Source: Actinocatenispora comari
GTDB taxonomy: Bacteria; Actinomycetota; Actinomycetes; Mycobacteriales; Micromonosporaceae
Assembly (NCBI RefSeq): GCF_017312725.1
Contig: NZ_BOPO01000077.1
Coordinates: forward strand, 62,001-126,000
DNA: 64,000 nt
Reading direction: 5' to 3'
Positions 43,343 to 51,446 of this stretch are shown here, one piece after another. The translations under genes and the position numbers were made by a program. Below the pieces are notes generated by a model. It saw only the letters and a program-made list of their open reading frames with translations, was not told the origin of the DNA and searched no databases. Positions within the stretch are counted from its first letter, which is position 1. Each line of letters opens with the position of its first letter.

Positions 43343-44266
43343 TCAGCTCGCGGTACGAGAGGTGCGGTCGGTGTCGAAGGGGTGCGTGGTCGTCGCGTAC
43401 GGCGCCTGGCCGATGTCGCGCAGCGCGGCCGGCGTCGACATCCCCTTCTGCTTGTCCTGCAGGAACTTCTGGTAGTCGGTCCAGCTGACCGCACGCATCT
43501 CGAAGTTCATCTGCGAGTGGTAGGTGCCGCACAGCTCGGCGCAGCGGCCGACGTAGGCGCCTTCCTTCTCGATCGTCACCTCGAACTTGTTCGTCGTCCC
43601 GCCGGGGAACACGTCCCGCTTGAACAGCAGCTCCGGGACCCAGAACGAGTGGATGACGTCCTCGGAGTCCTCGACGAACTGGACCTTCTTGTGCGTCGGC
43701 ACCACCAGCACCGGGATGTAGCTGCTGGTCCCGGTGGTCTGCACCGGCTGGCCGTTGCTGCCCTTGGCGTCCGGGTACTGGAACTGCCAGTTCCACTTGA
43801 ACGCGACCACGTGCACGGTGGCGTCAGGGTGCTTGGAGGTCTTGTTCACGTACGACTCGGTGATCGCCGTGTAGTAGAACAGCACCGCGATGACGAAGAA
43901 CGGCACGATCGAGTAGACCAGCTCGATCGGCAGGTTGTACCGGGTCTGCACAGGCAGCCGCTCGCCGCGCTTGCGGTAGCGCACCACGCACCAGAAGATC
44001 AGCCCCCACACCAGCACGCCGACGCACAGCGCGGCGATCGTGGAGCCGATCCACATGTTGTACATCTTGTGCGCCTGCGGCGTGATGCCGCCGTGCGGCC
44101 AGCCGAACGCGAAGGCGTCCTTGGCCGAGCAGCCGGCGAGCGACGTGAGCAGCGCGGCCCCGCCGAACGCGACGGCGGCGACCCGCCGGGCGGACCTGCG
44201 TCGCGGGGACGCGGTGGGACGGGGCGCGTGGCTGGCGCGAGCGGTGTCTGTTGGACCTGCGACCAC
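43343..44266 (-). CDS. ctaC: Cytochrome c oxidase subunit II, lipoprotein with CuA site
   Basis: 307 residues. A lipobox LTSLAGC puts the lipid-modified Cys at 46. Two membrane helices (about 72-95 and 115-137) are followed by the periplasmic cupredoxin domain with the binuclear CuA ligands His206 (HSFWVPE), Cys242, Glu244, Cys246, His250 and Met253 (CAELCGTYHSQM). It accepts electrons from QcrC and feeds heme a. GTG 44266 has AGGAG four bases upstream. The asparagine synthetase gene found beside ctaC in M. tuberculosis is absent here. Confidence 0.95.
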   Translation of the reverse strand: MVAGPTDTARASHAPRPTASPRRRSARRVAAVAFGGAALLTSLAGCSAKDAFAFGWPHGGITPQAHKMYNMWIGSTIAALCVGVLVWGLIFWCVVRYRKRGERLPVQTRYNLPIELVYSIVPFFVIAVLFYYTAITESYVNKTSKHPDATVHVVAFKWNWQFQYPDAKGSNGQPVQTTGTSSYIPVLVVPTHKKVQFVEDSEDVIHSFWVPELLFKRDVFPGGTTNKFEVTIEKEGAYVGRCAELCGTYHSQMNFEMRAVSWTDYQKFLQDKQKGMSTPAALRDIGQAPYATTTHPFDTDRTSRTAS

Positions 44267-44364
44267 CGGCTCCTGCCTTCCTGTGCGGTTGAGACGATCC
44301 GCGGTCGCCTGCGAGGGGCGACTGCCGCGGAACAGGGTGCGGCGACGGCTGTCACCGACGGTCG

Positions 44365-44370
44365 CAGATT
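44365..44370 (-). promoter_or_regulatory. Candidate -10 box of the ctaC-ctaF operon
   Basis: TAATCT on the minus strand, about 95 bases before the ctaC start, is the best TAnnnT match in this gap; a -35 is not evident. The whole gap 44267-44575 (309 bases) holds this, a second weaker TTACGA near 44430 and the adoK terminator, but no gene that I can see. Confidence 0.4.
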
Positions 44371-44528
44371 ACTCGACCTGCCCCGGCCGCACGCCGATGG
44401 GGTGGCTAGGTCCGCCCTCGGTGGTTGGCGTCGTAACAGGGCAACCCGAGCTGTGACCGCCTGTTGCGAAGCCTTTCACACTCCGGCCGCCGGGTGGCCC
44501 GTTCGACGCACTTCGTCGGTACCGGGAA

Positions 44529-44556
44529 CGGGCCCCCACCGGTCGGTGGGGCCCCG
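44529..44556 (-). terminator. Hairpin after adoK
   Basis: GGGCCCCCACC and GGTGGGGCCCC pair with one mismatch around a short GGTC loop, 20 bases past the adoK stop. Confidence 0.65.
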
Positions 44557-44575
44557 TCGCCGGGCGTGCGGCGGG

Positions 44576-45553
44576 TCAGCCGATCAGCTTGGCCCGGACC
44601 TCCTTGGCGCAGACCTCGCCGTACGACTCGGTCAGCCGGGCGATGAACCGCTCCGGCTCGACGGTGTACTCCTGGGTGCCGATGGTCTCCAGGACGAGGG
44701 TGGCGACCATGCTGCCGATCTGGGCGGCCCGCTCCAGCGTCAGCCCCCAGGACAGGCCGGCGAAGAAGCCGGCGCGGAAGCCGTCGCCGACGCCGGTCGG
44801 GTCGTGCGCGGCGATCTCCTTGGCCACCGGCACGTGCACCGGCGGAAGGCCGCGGCCGGTGATCCGGGCACCGTCCTTGCCCAGCGTGGTGATCCGCACC
44901 TTGACCAGGTCGAGGATCTCGTCGTCGGACAGCCCGGTCTTCTGCTCCAGCAGGTTCTTCTCGTAGTCGTTGGTGAGCAGGTACTCCGCGCCCTCGATCA
45001 GCCGGCGCGCGTCGTCGCCGGACATCCGGGCCAGCTGCTGCGACGGGTCGGCGGCGAACGGGATGCCGCGCTGCCGGCACTCGTCGGAGTGCCGCAGCAT
45101 GCCCGCCGGGTCGTTCGCCCCGATCAGGACCAGGTCGAGGCCGCCGGCACGATCCGCGACCGGCTGCAGCTCGATGTTGCGCGCCTCGGCCATCGCACCC
45201 GCGTAGAACGAGGCGATCTGGCACATGTCCTCGTCGGTGGTGCAGACGAACCGGGCGGTGTGTGCGGTCTCGGAGACGTGCACCGAGTCGCAGTCGACCC
45301 CGTGCCGGGTCAGCCACCCCCGGTAGTCGGTGAAGTCGGCGCCGACCGCGCCGACCAGCATCGGGCTCAGCCCGAGCTGGGCCATCCCGAAGGCGATGTT
45401 GGCGGCCACCCCGCCCCGGCGCACCTCCAGCTCGTCGACCAGGAAGGACAGCGACACCTGGTGCAGCTGGTCGGGCAGCAGCTGCTCGGCGAACCGACCC
45501 GGGAAGTGCATCAGATGGTCGGTGGCGATCGATCCAGTGACGGCGATCTTCAT
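44576..45553 (-). CDS. adoK: PfkB-family adenosine kinase
   Basis: 325 residues. Ribokinase fold: MKIAVTGSIATDHLMHFPG start, the substrate di-glycine in RRGGVAANIAFGMAQLG, and the anion-hole/catalytic motif DPTGVGDGFRAGFFAGLSWG near the C-terminus with the catalytic Asp in GVGDG. Size and sequence fit the bacterial adenosine kinase AdoK (Rv2202c, 324 residues), which phosphorylates adenosine to AMP for purine salvage. Other sugar-kinase activity cannot be excluded. Neighbour of erpA and ctaC as in mycobacteria. Confidence 0.88.
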   Translation of the reverse strand: MKIAVTGSIATDHLMHFPGRFAEQLLPDQLHQVSLSFLVDELEVRRGGVAANIAFGMAQLGLSPMLVGAVGADFTDYRGWLTRHGVDCDSVHVSETAHTARFVCTTDEDMCQIASFYAGAMAEARNIELQPVADRAGGLDLVLIGANDPAGMLRHSDECRQRGIPFAADPSQQLARMSGDDARRLIEGAEYLLTNDYEKNLLEQKTGLSDDEILDLVKVRITTLGKDGARITGRGLPPVHVPVAKEIAAHDPTGVGDGFRAGFFAGLSWGLTLERAAQIGSMVATLVLETIGTQEYTVEPERFIARLTESYGEVCAKEVRAKLIG

Positions 45554-45639
45554 GGTCGAACCTTCCGGACAGACGTGTTTGCCAACAGTGCGCCGCGCCA
45601 GCGTACCGGCGTCACCGGGAATTCACCGACCACCCACGA

Positions 45640-45676
45640 ACAACGAGGGGCGCCCCGTCGGGACGCCCCTCGTTGT
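45640..45676 (-). terminator. Terminator in the erpA-adoK gap
   Basis: ACAACGAGGGGCG (45640-45652) pairs perfectly with 45664-45676, and the loop contains a further CCCG/CGGG stem. It lies about 150 bases after the erpA stop and 90 bases before the adoK start, so it insulates the two minus-strand genes. Confidence 0.75.
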
Positions 45677-45689
45677 GTGCTGTCTGTTC

Positions 45690-45823
45690 TGACGTCTCCC
45701 CGAGGAGACGTGAGCGAGGCGAGGCTGATTCCTTCGCTCGCAAGCCGAGTCGGGGCGCCGGGTGCGAACGCACACAAGCCTCGAATCGGCGCAGTCCAGC
45801 GGGCGAATCAGCCCGCCGCAGCG
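45690..45823. repeat. Inverted-repeat element after erpA
   Basis: It opens with an 8-bp hairpin (ACGTCTCC with GGAGACGT, 45691-45711), continues with GAGCGAGGCGAGGCTGATTC (from 45712) and closes with GCGGGCGAATCAG at 45799. The closing part is roughly the reverse complement of the opening part, so the whole can fold back on itself. The same pieces appear in the 53.7 kb element. Confidence 0.6.
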
Positions 45824-46180
45824 TCAGTGGAACGAATCGCCGCAGGCGCAGGAGCCCGAAGCGTTCGGGTTGTCGATGGTGAAGCCCTGGCGGTCGATGC
45901 GGTCGGCGAAGTCGATCGTCGCGCCGCTGAGGTAGGGCACGCTCATCCGGTCGACGACGACCTCGACGCCGCCGAAGTCCTTCACCACGTCGCCGTCGAG
46001 CGAGCGCTCGTCGAAGAACAGCTGGTACCGCAGGCCGGAGCAGCCGCCGGGCTGGACCGCGACCCGCAGCCGCAGGTCGTCGCGGCCTTCCTGGTCGAGC
46101 AGCGCCTTGACCTTCTCCGCCGCGACGTCGGTGAGGATGATCCCGTCGGTGGACGACTCGGTGGTCTGCTGAACAGTCAC
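45824..46180 (-). CDS. erpA: HesB/IscA-family iron-sulfur cluster insertion protein
   Basis: 118 residues. The A-type carrier fold shows GIILTDVAAEKVKALL, the first ligand Cys in QPGGCSGLRYQLFFDE and the C-terminal CxC pair GSCACGDSF. It carries or delivers [Fe-S] clusters to apoproteins. GTG 46180 has GGAG eight bases upstream. Counterpart of Rv2204c by sequence and place. Delivery to the nearby Rieske protein is attractive but not shown. Confidence 0.93.
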   Translation of the reverse strand: MTVQQTTESSTDGIILTDVAAEKVKALLDQEGRDDLRLRVAVQPGGCSGLRYQLFFDERSLDGDVVKDFGGVEVVVDRMSVPYLSGATIDFADRIDRQGFTIDNPNASGSCACGDSFH

Positions 46181-46313
46181 GTGGTGCTCCCTGCGCCGGT
46201 TTGGTGATCTCTGGTCTGCCTCATGGCGTGGAACAACGGCGCCCTAGGCATGCATTCCCATACTGGCACAGGATCGGCGGGGCGCCACCGGTACCGCCGT
46301 GACCTGCCCCGCA

Positions 46314-46334
46314 CGCCAGTGCGCCGCCCTGGCG
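46314..46334 (-). terminator. Weak hairpin downstream of glycerate kinase
   Basis: CGCCAG (46314-46319) and CTGGCG (46329-46334) flank a nine-base loop, about 55 bases beyond the glycerate kinase stop, in the gap 46181-46387 that must also contain the erpA promoter. Confidence 0.35.
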
Positions 46335-46387
46335 CCCGGTTTCTGCGTGAATCAACCGTCTCTTCCCCACCAGGACCCCTTGTCCGA

Positions 46388-47503
46388 TCAGCGCCACCGC
46401 CGGGCGGTACGGGCGGCGAGCGCGGTCAGGCCGGCCGCGGGTTCGGCCATCGCCGCCTCGACGCTGCCCACCTGTTCGACCACCGAGTACGCCGCTTCGA
46501 TGCCGGCCGCCGCGGCCTCCCGCCGGCCGACGTCGACCCGGCCGGCGAGCACCACGCAGGGCACGCCGCGTTCGGCGGCCGCGGCCGCGACCATCGCCGG
46601 CAGCTTGCCGCGCAGCGACTGGAAGTCGAACGACCCCTCCCCCGTGATCACCAGGTCGCAGTCGTCCAGCGCGGCGTCCAGGTCGACCAGCGAGCGGACC
46701 AGCCCGGCCCCGGAGGTACGGGTGGCGCCGAGCGCGTACAGCGCGGCGCCGAGGCCACCGGCGGCACCGGCGCCGGGCCGGGTGGCCACGTCCGGCGGGC
46801 ACCCGGGCACCTCGCGTACCAGCACCTGCGCGTACCGGGTCAGCGCGTCGTCGAGGCGCAGCACGGCGGCGCGGTCGGCGCCCTTCTGCGGCCCGAACAC
46901 CGCGGACGCACCGGACAGCCCGGTCAGCGGGTTGTCCACGTCGGTCGCGGCGACCAGCGCCAGCGGCCGCAGCCTTGGCGTGCCGGACAGGCCGGCGACG
47001 GCGAGCAACGCGGCCCCGCCGTACGGGAGCACCCGGCCGGCCTCGTCGACCGGCGCGGCGCCGAGCGCGGCGAGCATGCCGGCACCGCCGTCGTTGGTGG
47101 CGGAGCCGCCGAGCCCGACCACGACCGTACGGGCGCCGGTCTCGGCCGCGGCGGCGATCAGCAGCCCCAGCCCGTACGAGGTGGTGCGGTCCGGGTCGCG
47201 CTCCCCGGCGGCGAGCAGGTGCAAACCGCAAGCCTGGGCGGACTCGACGTACGCGGTGTCGCCGACGACGAGCACCTCGCCGTCGGCCGGGCGGCCGAGC
47301 GGATCGGTGGTGCGTACCGGGAGGCGCCGGCCGGGCAGCGCGGTGGCGAGCACGTCGAGGAAGCCGGGGCCGCCGTCGGCGAGCGGTCGCAGCAGCAGCG
47401 TGTCGTCCGGGCCGACCGAACGCCAGCCGGCGGCGACCGCGGCGGCGGCCTCGGGGGCGGACAGCGTGCCGGCGAACTTGTCCGGGCAGATCAGTACGCG
47501 CAT
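46388..47503 (-). CDS. glxK: Glycerate kinase (GlxK/GarK family)
   Basis: 371 residues. MRVLICPDKFAGTLSAPEAAAAVAAGW, LRPLADGGPGFLDVL, VVGLGGSATNDGGAGMLAALG and DLVITGEGSFDFQSLRGK are the conserved blocks of class II glycerate kinases, which phosphorylate D-glycerate with ATP. In the family the third block reads PMADGGEG; here the final Glu is replaced by Pro (DGGPG), so activity could differ. Homologue of Rv2205c by place. No distinct ribosome site was identified. Confidence 0.85.
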   Translation of the reverse strand: MRVLICPDKFAGTLSAPEAAAAVAAGWRSVGPDDTLLLRPLADGGPGFLDVLATALPGRRLPVRTTDPLGRPADGEVLVVGDTAYVESAQACGLHLLAAGERDPDRTTSYGLGLLIAAAAETGARTVVVGLGGSATNDGGAGMLAALGAAPVDEAGRVLPYGGAALLAVAGLSGTPRLRPLALVAATDVDNPLTGLSGASAVFGPQKGADRAAVLRLDDALTRYAQVLVREVPGCPPDVATRPGAGAAGGLGAALYALGATRTSGAGLVRSLVDLDAALDDCDLVITGEGSFDFQSLRGKLPAMVAAAAAERGVPCVVLAGRVDVGRREAAAAGIEAAYSVVEQVGSVEAAMAEPAAGLTALAARTARRWR

Positions 47504-47792
47504 GGCAGGCAGTCAACCGCATGGCTGTCGCCGCCGGTACCGCCGGATCTCGGCCCCGGCGGCACCGGCCCGATCCCGGCCGGCACGGACGAGGCTCGCG
47601 GTCGGCCCGGGCGAGGGGACGGCTCCCGGCCGATCCGGCGACGGGCCGGTACGGCCGGATCCCGGCGGGGCCGGGCGGCGGGCCGGTACGGCCGGATCTC
47701 GACCCACCGGGCGACGGGGCGGTGCCGGCTGGGTACCACGGCCGGGTGATCGGGGCGGCAAGCCGCCGGCCCGGGGTCGGTGGTTCAGCGGA

Positions 47793-47814
47793 GAGTAAAC
47801 AGTGATGTTTGCTC
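47793..47814. promoter_or_regulatory. AT-rich operator-like dyad
   Basis: GAGTAAACA and TGTTTGCTC flank a GTGA centre; the arms match at eight of nine positions, the other being a G-T pair. It stands out in a GC-rich surrounding about 290 bases upstream of glxK and about 275 bases upstream of murA. Which regulator binds is unknown. Confidence 0.45.
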
Positions 47815-47995
47815 GTATCCGCTGATCGCGGACCGGCCAGGTCCGGTCCGCCGCGGTGTCGGGCATGGCGGACTCGGGCGCCCATCGACCGGTGGGCGTC
47901 GCTTTCCGCACGGTGCACGTAGGGGTGGCGACGGCGCCGTCGCGGTTCGGGGGAACTGGGGGATTGATCACGCAGCAGCGACATTCCGGATGCGT

Positions 47996-48081
47996 TCGGT
48001 AACCGAGCGGATAGTGTCGCGGTCGGCCGTCGGGGGGCGGTCCGCGTAGCGACCGTGGTCCGCGGCGGAATCAGGGGGAGG
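47996..48081 (+). promoter_or_regulatory. Candidate murA promoter and ribosome site
   Basis: TAGTGT at 48012-48017 is a reasonable -10; a small dyad TCGGTAACCGA (47996-48006) lies in the spacer region just upstream. GGGGGAGG (48074-48081) is six bases before GTG 48088. Confidence 0.4.
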
Positions 48082-48087
48082 TACGCC

Positions 48088-49515
48088 GTGAGCGCAGAAC
48101 CTTCGGCTCGCAGCTTCGACTCTTCGTACCCGGACCCGGGCGACATGCTCGTGGTTCGCGGCGGCACGCCGCTGTGCGGCGAGATCCGGGTACGCGGGGC
48201 GAAGAACCTGGTGTCCAAGGCGATGGTGGCGGCCCTGCTCGGCAGCACGCCGAGCACGTTGTACGACGTACCGGCGATCCGCGACGTCGAGGTGGTGACC
48301 GGGCTGCTGCGGCTGCACGGGGTACGGGTGGAGTCGCTCGGCGACGGCCGGCTGGTGCTGGACCCGGCGAACGTGGAGACCGCGGACGTCGAGGAGCTCA
48401 ACGTGCACGCCGGCGCGAGCCGGATCCCGATCCTGTTCTGCGGTCCGCTGCTGCACCGGCTCGGCCGGGCGTTCATCCCGGACCTGGGCGGCTGCCGGAT
48501 CGGTGGCCGGCCGATCGACTTCCACCTCGACGCGCTGCGCGAGATGGGTGCGGTGGTGGACAAGACGCCGGACGGGCTCGTGATCACCGCGCCGGACGGG
48601 CTGCACGGCACCACGCTGCGGCTGCCGTACCCGAGCGTCGGCGCGACCGAGCAGGTGCTGCTGACCGCGGTACTGGCGGACGGCATCACCGAGCTGCACA
48701 ACGCCGCGGTGGAGCCGGAGATCACCGACCTGATCGCGCTGCTGCAGAAGATGGGCGCGCTGATCACCGCGCACACCGACCGGCTGCTGCGGATCGAGGG
48801 CGTACCGGCGCTGCGCGGCTACGCGCACCGGCCACTGCCGGACCGGCTGGAGGCGGCGAGCTGGGCCTGCGCCGCCCTGGCCACCCGCGGTGACGTGCTG
48901 GTCCGCGGCGCCCGGCAGGCCGACCTGATGACGTTCCTCAACGTGTACCGGGCGGTCGGCGGTGAGTTCGAGGTGGACGACGACCCGGTCGACGGCGGCA
49001 TCCGGTTCTGGCACCCGGGCGGCGACCTGGGCGCGGTGGCGCTGGAGACCGACGTGCACCCCGGGTTCATGACCGACTGGCAGCAGCCGCTGGTGGTGGC
49101 GCTGACCCAGGCCCGCGGGCTGTCGATCGTGCACGAGACCGTGTACGAGAACCGGCTCGGCTTCACCGACGCCCTGGTGACGATGGGCGCGACGATCCAG
49201 GTGTACTCGGCGTGCCTGGGCGCCACACCGTGCCGGTTCGGCCACGGCGGGTACCGGCACTCGGCGGTGATCTCCGGGCCGAGCAAGCTGCAGGGCAACG
49301 ACCTGGTGATCCCGGACCTGCGCGGCGGGTTCAGCCACTTCATCGCCGCGCTGGCCGCCGAGGGCACCTCCCGGGTGTTCGGCGTGCACCTGATCGACCG
49401 CGGGTACGAGGACTTCGGCGCGAAGCTCGCCGCGCTCGGTGCCACCGTGGACGGCCCGGCGTACGAGCGGGCCGGGCTGCGGCTCGCCGGCGGCCCGCTG
49501 GAAGCCGCCCGCTGA
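48088..49515 (+). CDS. murA: UDP-N-acetylglucosamine 1-carboxyvinyltransferase family (MurA)
   Basis: 475 residues. First committed step of peptidoglycan synthesis: transfers enolpyruvate from PEP to UDP-GlcNAc in the cytoplasm. The substrate motif RGAKNLVSKAMVAALLG is near 40 (standard KNA/G-L/A-K variant), the catalytic-type Cys136 in LGGCRIGGRPID (the fosfomycin-reactive position), and DVHPGFMTDWQQPLVVALTQARG is the conserved C-terminal block. It is about 55 residues longer than typical MurA (about 420), partly due to a 20-residue N-terminal extension. Some actinomycetes have two copies; this may be either one. Confidence 0.92.
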   Translation: MSAEPSARSFDSSYPDPGDMLVVRGGTPLCGEIRVRGAKNLVSKAMVAALLGSTPSTLYDVPAIRDVEVVTGLLRLHGVRVESLGDGRLVLDPANVETADVEELNVHAGASRIPILFCGPLLHRLGRAFIPDLGGCRIGGRPIDFHLDALREMGAVVDKTPDGLVITAPDGLHGTTLRLPYPSVGATEQVLLTAVLADGITELHNAAVEPEITDLIALLQKMGALITAHTDRLLRIEGVPALRGYAHRPLPDRLEAASWACAALATRGDVLVRGARQADLMTFLNVYRAVGGEFEVDDDPVDGGIRFWHPGGDLGAVALETDVHPGFMTDWQQPLVVALTQARGLSIVHETVYENRLGFTDALVTMGATIQVYSACLGATPCRFGHGGYRHSAVISGPSKLQGNDLVIPDLRGGFSHFIAALAAEGTSRVFGVHLIDRGYEDFGAKLAALGATVDGPAYERAGLRLAGGPLEAAR

Positions 49516-49568
49516 CGGGTGGGTAGCGCACGAGGGCGGGCCGGTGGAACCGGCACGGTGATTCCGGC

Positions 49569-49574
49569 TACCCT
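49569..49574 (+). promoter_or_regulatory. -10 box for leaderless DUF3043 gene
   Basis: TACCCT is followed by six bases and GTG 49581. No Shine-Dalgarno is present. A short hairpin GCCGGTGGAACCGGC (49540-49554) just upstream may end the murA transcript. Confidence 0.4.
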
Positions 49575-49580
49575 TCGTGC

Positions 49581-50204
49581 GTGCCCTCCCTGTTCAAGCG
49601 CCGCGCGGACGCGGCCGAGACGGTCGACATCGAGCCCGACGAGGCCACCGAGGCCGACGAGTCGGTGACCCGACCCCGGGCGTACACGGAGAAGAAGGGC
49701 AAGGCGACCCCGAAGCGCAGCGACGCGCAGAAGCGCGCCAAGGAGGCCCCGCCGGCCGACCGCAAGGAGGCGGCACGCCGGCTGCGCGACCGGCAGCGGT
49801 CCGAGCGCGCCGAGGCCCGGCAGAAGATGGCCGCCGGCGACGACCGGTACCTGCCGGCCCGGGACCGCGGGCCGGAGAAGGCGCTGGCCCGCAGGGTGGT
49901 CGACTCGCGCCGCAACATCGGCAGCTACTTCCTGATCGCCGCGCTGGTGATCCTGATCGGCACCTCGCAGAGCATGCCACCGCTGGTGCGCACCGTCGCC
50001 CAGGTGCTGTGGTTCGCGCTGGCGTTCCTGTTCGTGCTCGACTCGGTGCTGCTGTGCCGCAAGGTGCGCAAGACGCTGAAGGCGAAGATGCCGAAGGCCA
50101 CGGTGCGCTGGGGCAGCATGTACATGTATGTCGTGATGCGCTCGATCACCTTCCGCAAGCTGCGGCTGCCCTCTCCCCAGGTCAAGATCGGCGAACCGCT
50201 CTGA
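49581..50204 (+). CDS. DUF3043-type membrane protein
   Basis: 207 residues. The first 115 residues are highly charged (Lys/Arg/Glu/Asp) and probably disordered, with KKGKATPKRSDAQKRAKEAPP as core. Two membrane helices follow (SYFLIAALVILIGTS and VLWFALAFLFVLDSVLLC), ending in a basic tail. This layout is that of the actinobacterial DUF3043 family (Rv2206 by place, as I recall). Function unknown. GTG 49581 appears leaderless. The next gene overlaps its stop by one base. Confidence 0.85.
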   Translation: MPSLFKRRADAAETVDIEPDEATEADESVTRPRAYTEKKGKATPKRSDAQKRAKEAPPADRKEAARRLRDRQRSERAEARQKMAAGDDRYLPARDRGPEKALARRVVDSRRNIGSYFLIAALVILIGTSQSMPPLVRTVAQVLWFALAFLFVLDSVLLCRKVRKTLKAKMPKATVRWGSMYMYVVMRSITFRKLRLPSPQVKIGEPL

Positions 50205-51385
50205 TGCCGGCCACCGTCCGGGTGGTCGACCCCGTCGAGTGGTCGACCGACTCGTTGCGGCTGACCAGGTACGCGTTCCAGCCGAGTCCGGCCGAGCTGG
50301 ACGCCGGGCGCAACCTCGCCCAGGGCAAGCTCTACGCGCGGTTCAGCCGCACCCACGTGCTGTACGAGGACGACGCGCCGCGGGCCACCGCGATGGTGTG
50401 GCGGATGCACCAGCACGTGCGCGGTCGGCTGTTGCCGATGGGCGGCATCGGCGGCGTGGCCACCGATCCGGCGGCCCGGCGCGGCGGTCGGGCCCGGCAG
50501 CTGCTGACCGCGGTGCTGGCCGACATGCGCGACCAGGGCCAGGTGGTCAGCACGCTGTACCCGTTCCGGCCGTCGTTCTACGAGCGGTTCGGCTACGCCG
50601 GGCTGGCGCAGGAGCGCCGGGTGCGGATCGCGCCGGCCGCCCTGCTGCCGCTGCTGCGGCTGGACCTGCCGGGCGAGGTGACGCTGCACCGGCACGTCGG
50701 GGTGGCCGGCGAGATCCAGCGGTTCGAGACCGACCTGGCAGCAGCGGTCCCGGGCATGGCGGTCTACGACGATCCGGACGGCGAGCTGCTCGCCAACCAG
50801 ACGGCGGAGTGGGCGGCGATCGCCCGGGTGGACGGCCGGATGACCGGCTACCTGCGGTACTCCGTCACCGAGCACGGCGGGGACTTCGACGCGCGCCGGT
50901 TCCTCTACCGCGACCCGGTCACCAGGTCGCTGCTGCTGGCCTGGGTGGCGCGACACACCGACCAGGTGGCCAGCGCCGTGCTGCGGCTGCCGCCCGGCGA
51001 GACCCCGGAGACCTGGGTCCCGGACGCCGAGGCGACCGTGGAGGCGAAGGTCGCGCCGATGACCGACGCGGCGCCGATGGCCCGGATCCTGTCGGTCGAC
51101 GGGCTCGCCGGCATCGACGCCGGCCCGGGCGAGATCACGGTGCGGGTGGACGATCCGCTGATCGGCGGGGTGTGGTCGCTGTCCGGCGGCGGCACGCTGT
51201 CCGTCGCCACCGGCGGTACGCCGAGCGCCGAGTTGACCGGGCCCGGCCTCGCCGCGCTGGTCTACGGCGCGCTGGATCCGGCCGAGCTGCCGCTCCGCGG
51301 CTTCGGCAGTGTCGACGAGCCGGCCGCCGCCACGCTGCGGTCGCTCTTCCCGCGCACCCCCAGCCACCTGGTCGCCCACTTCTGA
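50204..51385 (+). CDS. Eis-like GNAT N-acetyltransferase
   Basis: 393 residues with the three-part Eis design: a GNAT domain with the acetyl-CoA loop VATDPAARRGGRARQLL and the conserved Tyr in FYERFGYAG, a second degenerate GNAT region, and a C-terminal SCP2-like domain. The chain ends in Phe (HLVAHF); in Eis the terminal Phe carboxylate is the catalytic base. Eis proteins acetylate amines of aminoglycosides, polyamines or proteins. ATG 50204 shares a base with the previous stop (TGATG), so translation is coupled to the DUF3043 gene. Substrate untested. Confidence 0.88.
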   Translation: MPATVRVVDPVEWSTDSLRLTRYAFQPSPAELDAGRNLAQGKLYARFSRTHVLYEDDAPRATAMVWRMHQHVRGRLLPMGGIGGVATDPAARRGGRARQLLTAVLADMRDQGQVVSTLYPFRPSFYERFGYAGLAQERRVRIAPAALLPLLRLDLPGEVTLHRHVGVAGEIQRFETDLAAAVPGMAVYDDPDGELLANQTAEWAAIARVDGRMTGYLRYSVTEHGGDFDARRFLYRDPVTRSLLLAWVARHTDQVASAVLRLPPGETPETWVPDAEATVEAKVAPMTDAAPMARILSVDGLAGIDAGPGEITVRVDDPLIGGVWSLSGGGTLSVATGGTPSAELTGPGLAALVYGALDPAELPLRGFGSVDEPAAATLRSLFPRTPSHLVAHF

Positions 51386-51446
51386 CCGGCACCCGCTCCG
51401 GCTGGGGCGCCGGGCGATCGGTTCCACAGCTGGTGACGCTCCGGGG

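Larger units (their letters stand above)
47504..48087. other. 584-base divergent gap without recognised gene
   Basis: Between glxK (-) and murA (+). From 47520 to 47745 it is extremely GC-rich, with an imperfect direct repeat built on GGGCCGGTACGGCCGGATC. From 47790 the composition changes and includes an AT-rich dyad (47793-47814) and the murA promoter region. Open frames here are Arg/Pro-rich and not convincing. Confidence 0.6.

Noticed and set aside
47513-47971. 152-codon frame between glxK and murA
   Set aside because: Pro/Arg-rich, no ribosome site, spans the AT-rich dyad; looks like chance coding.
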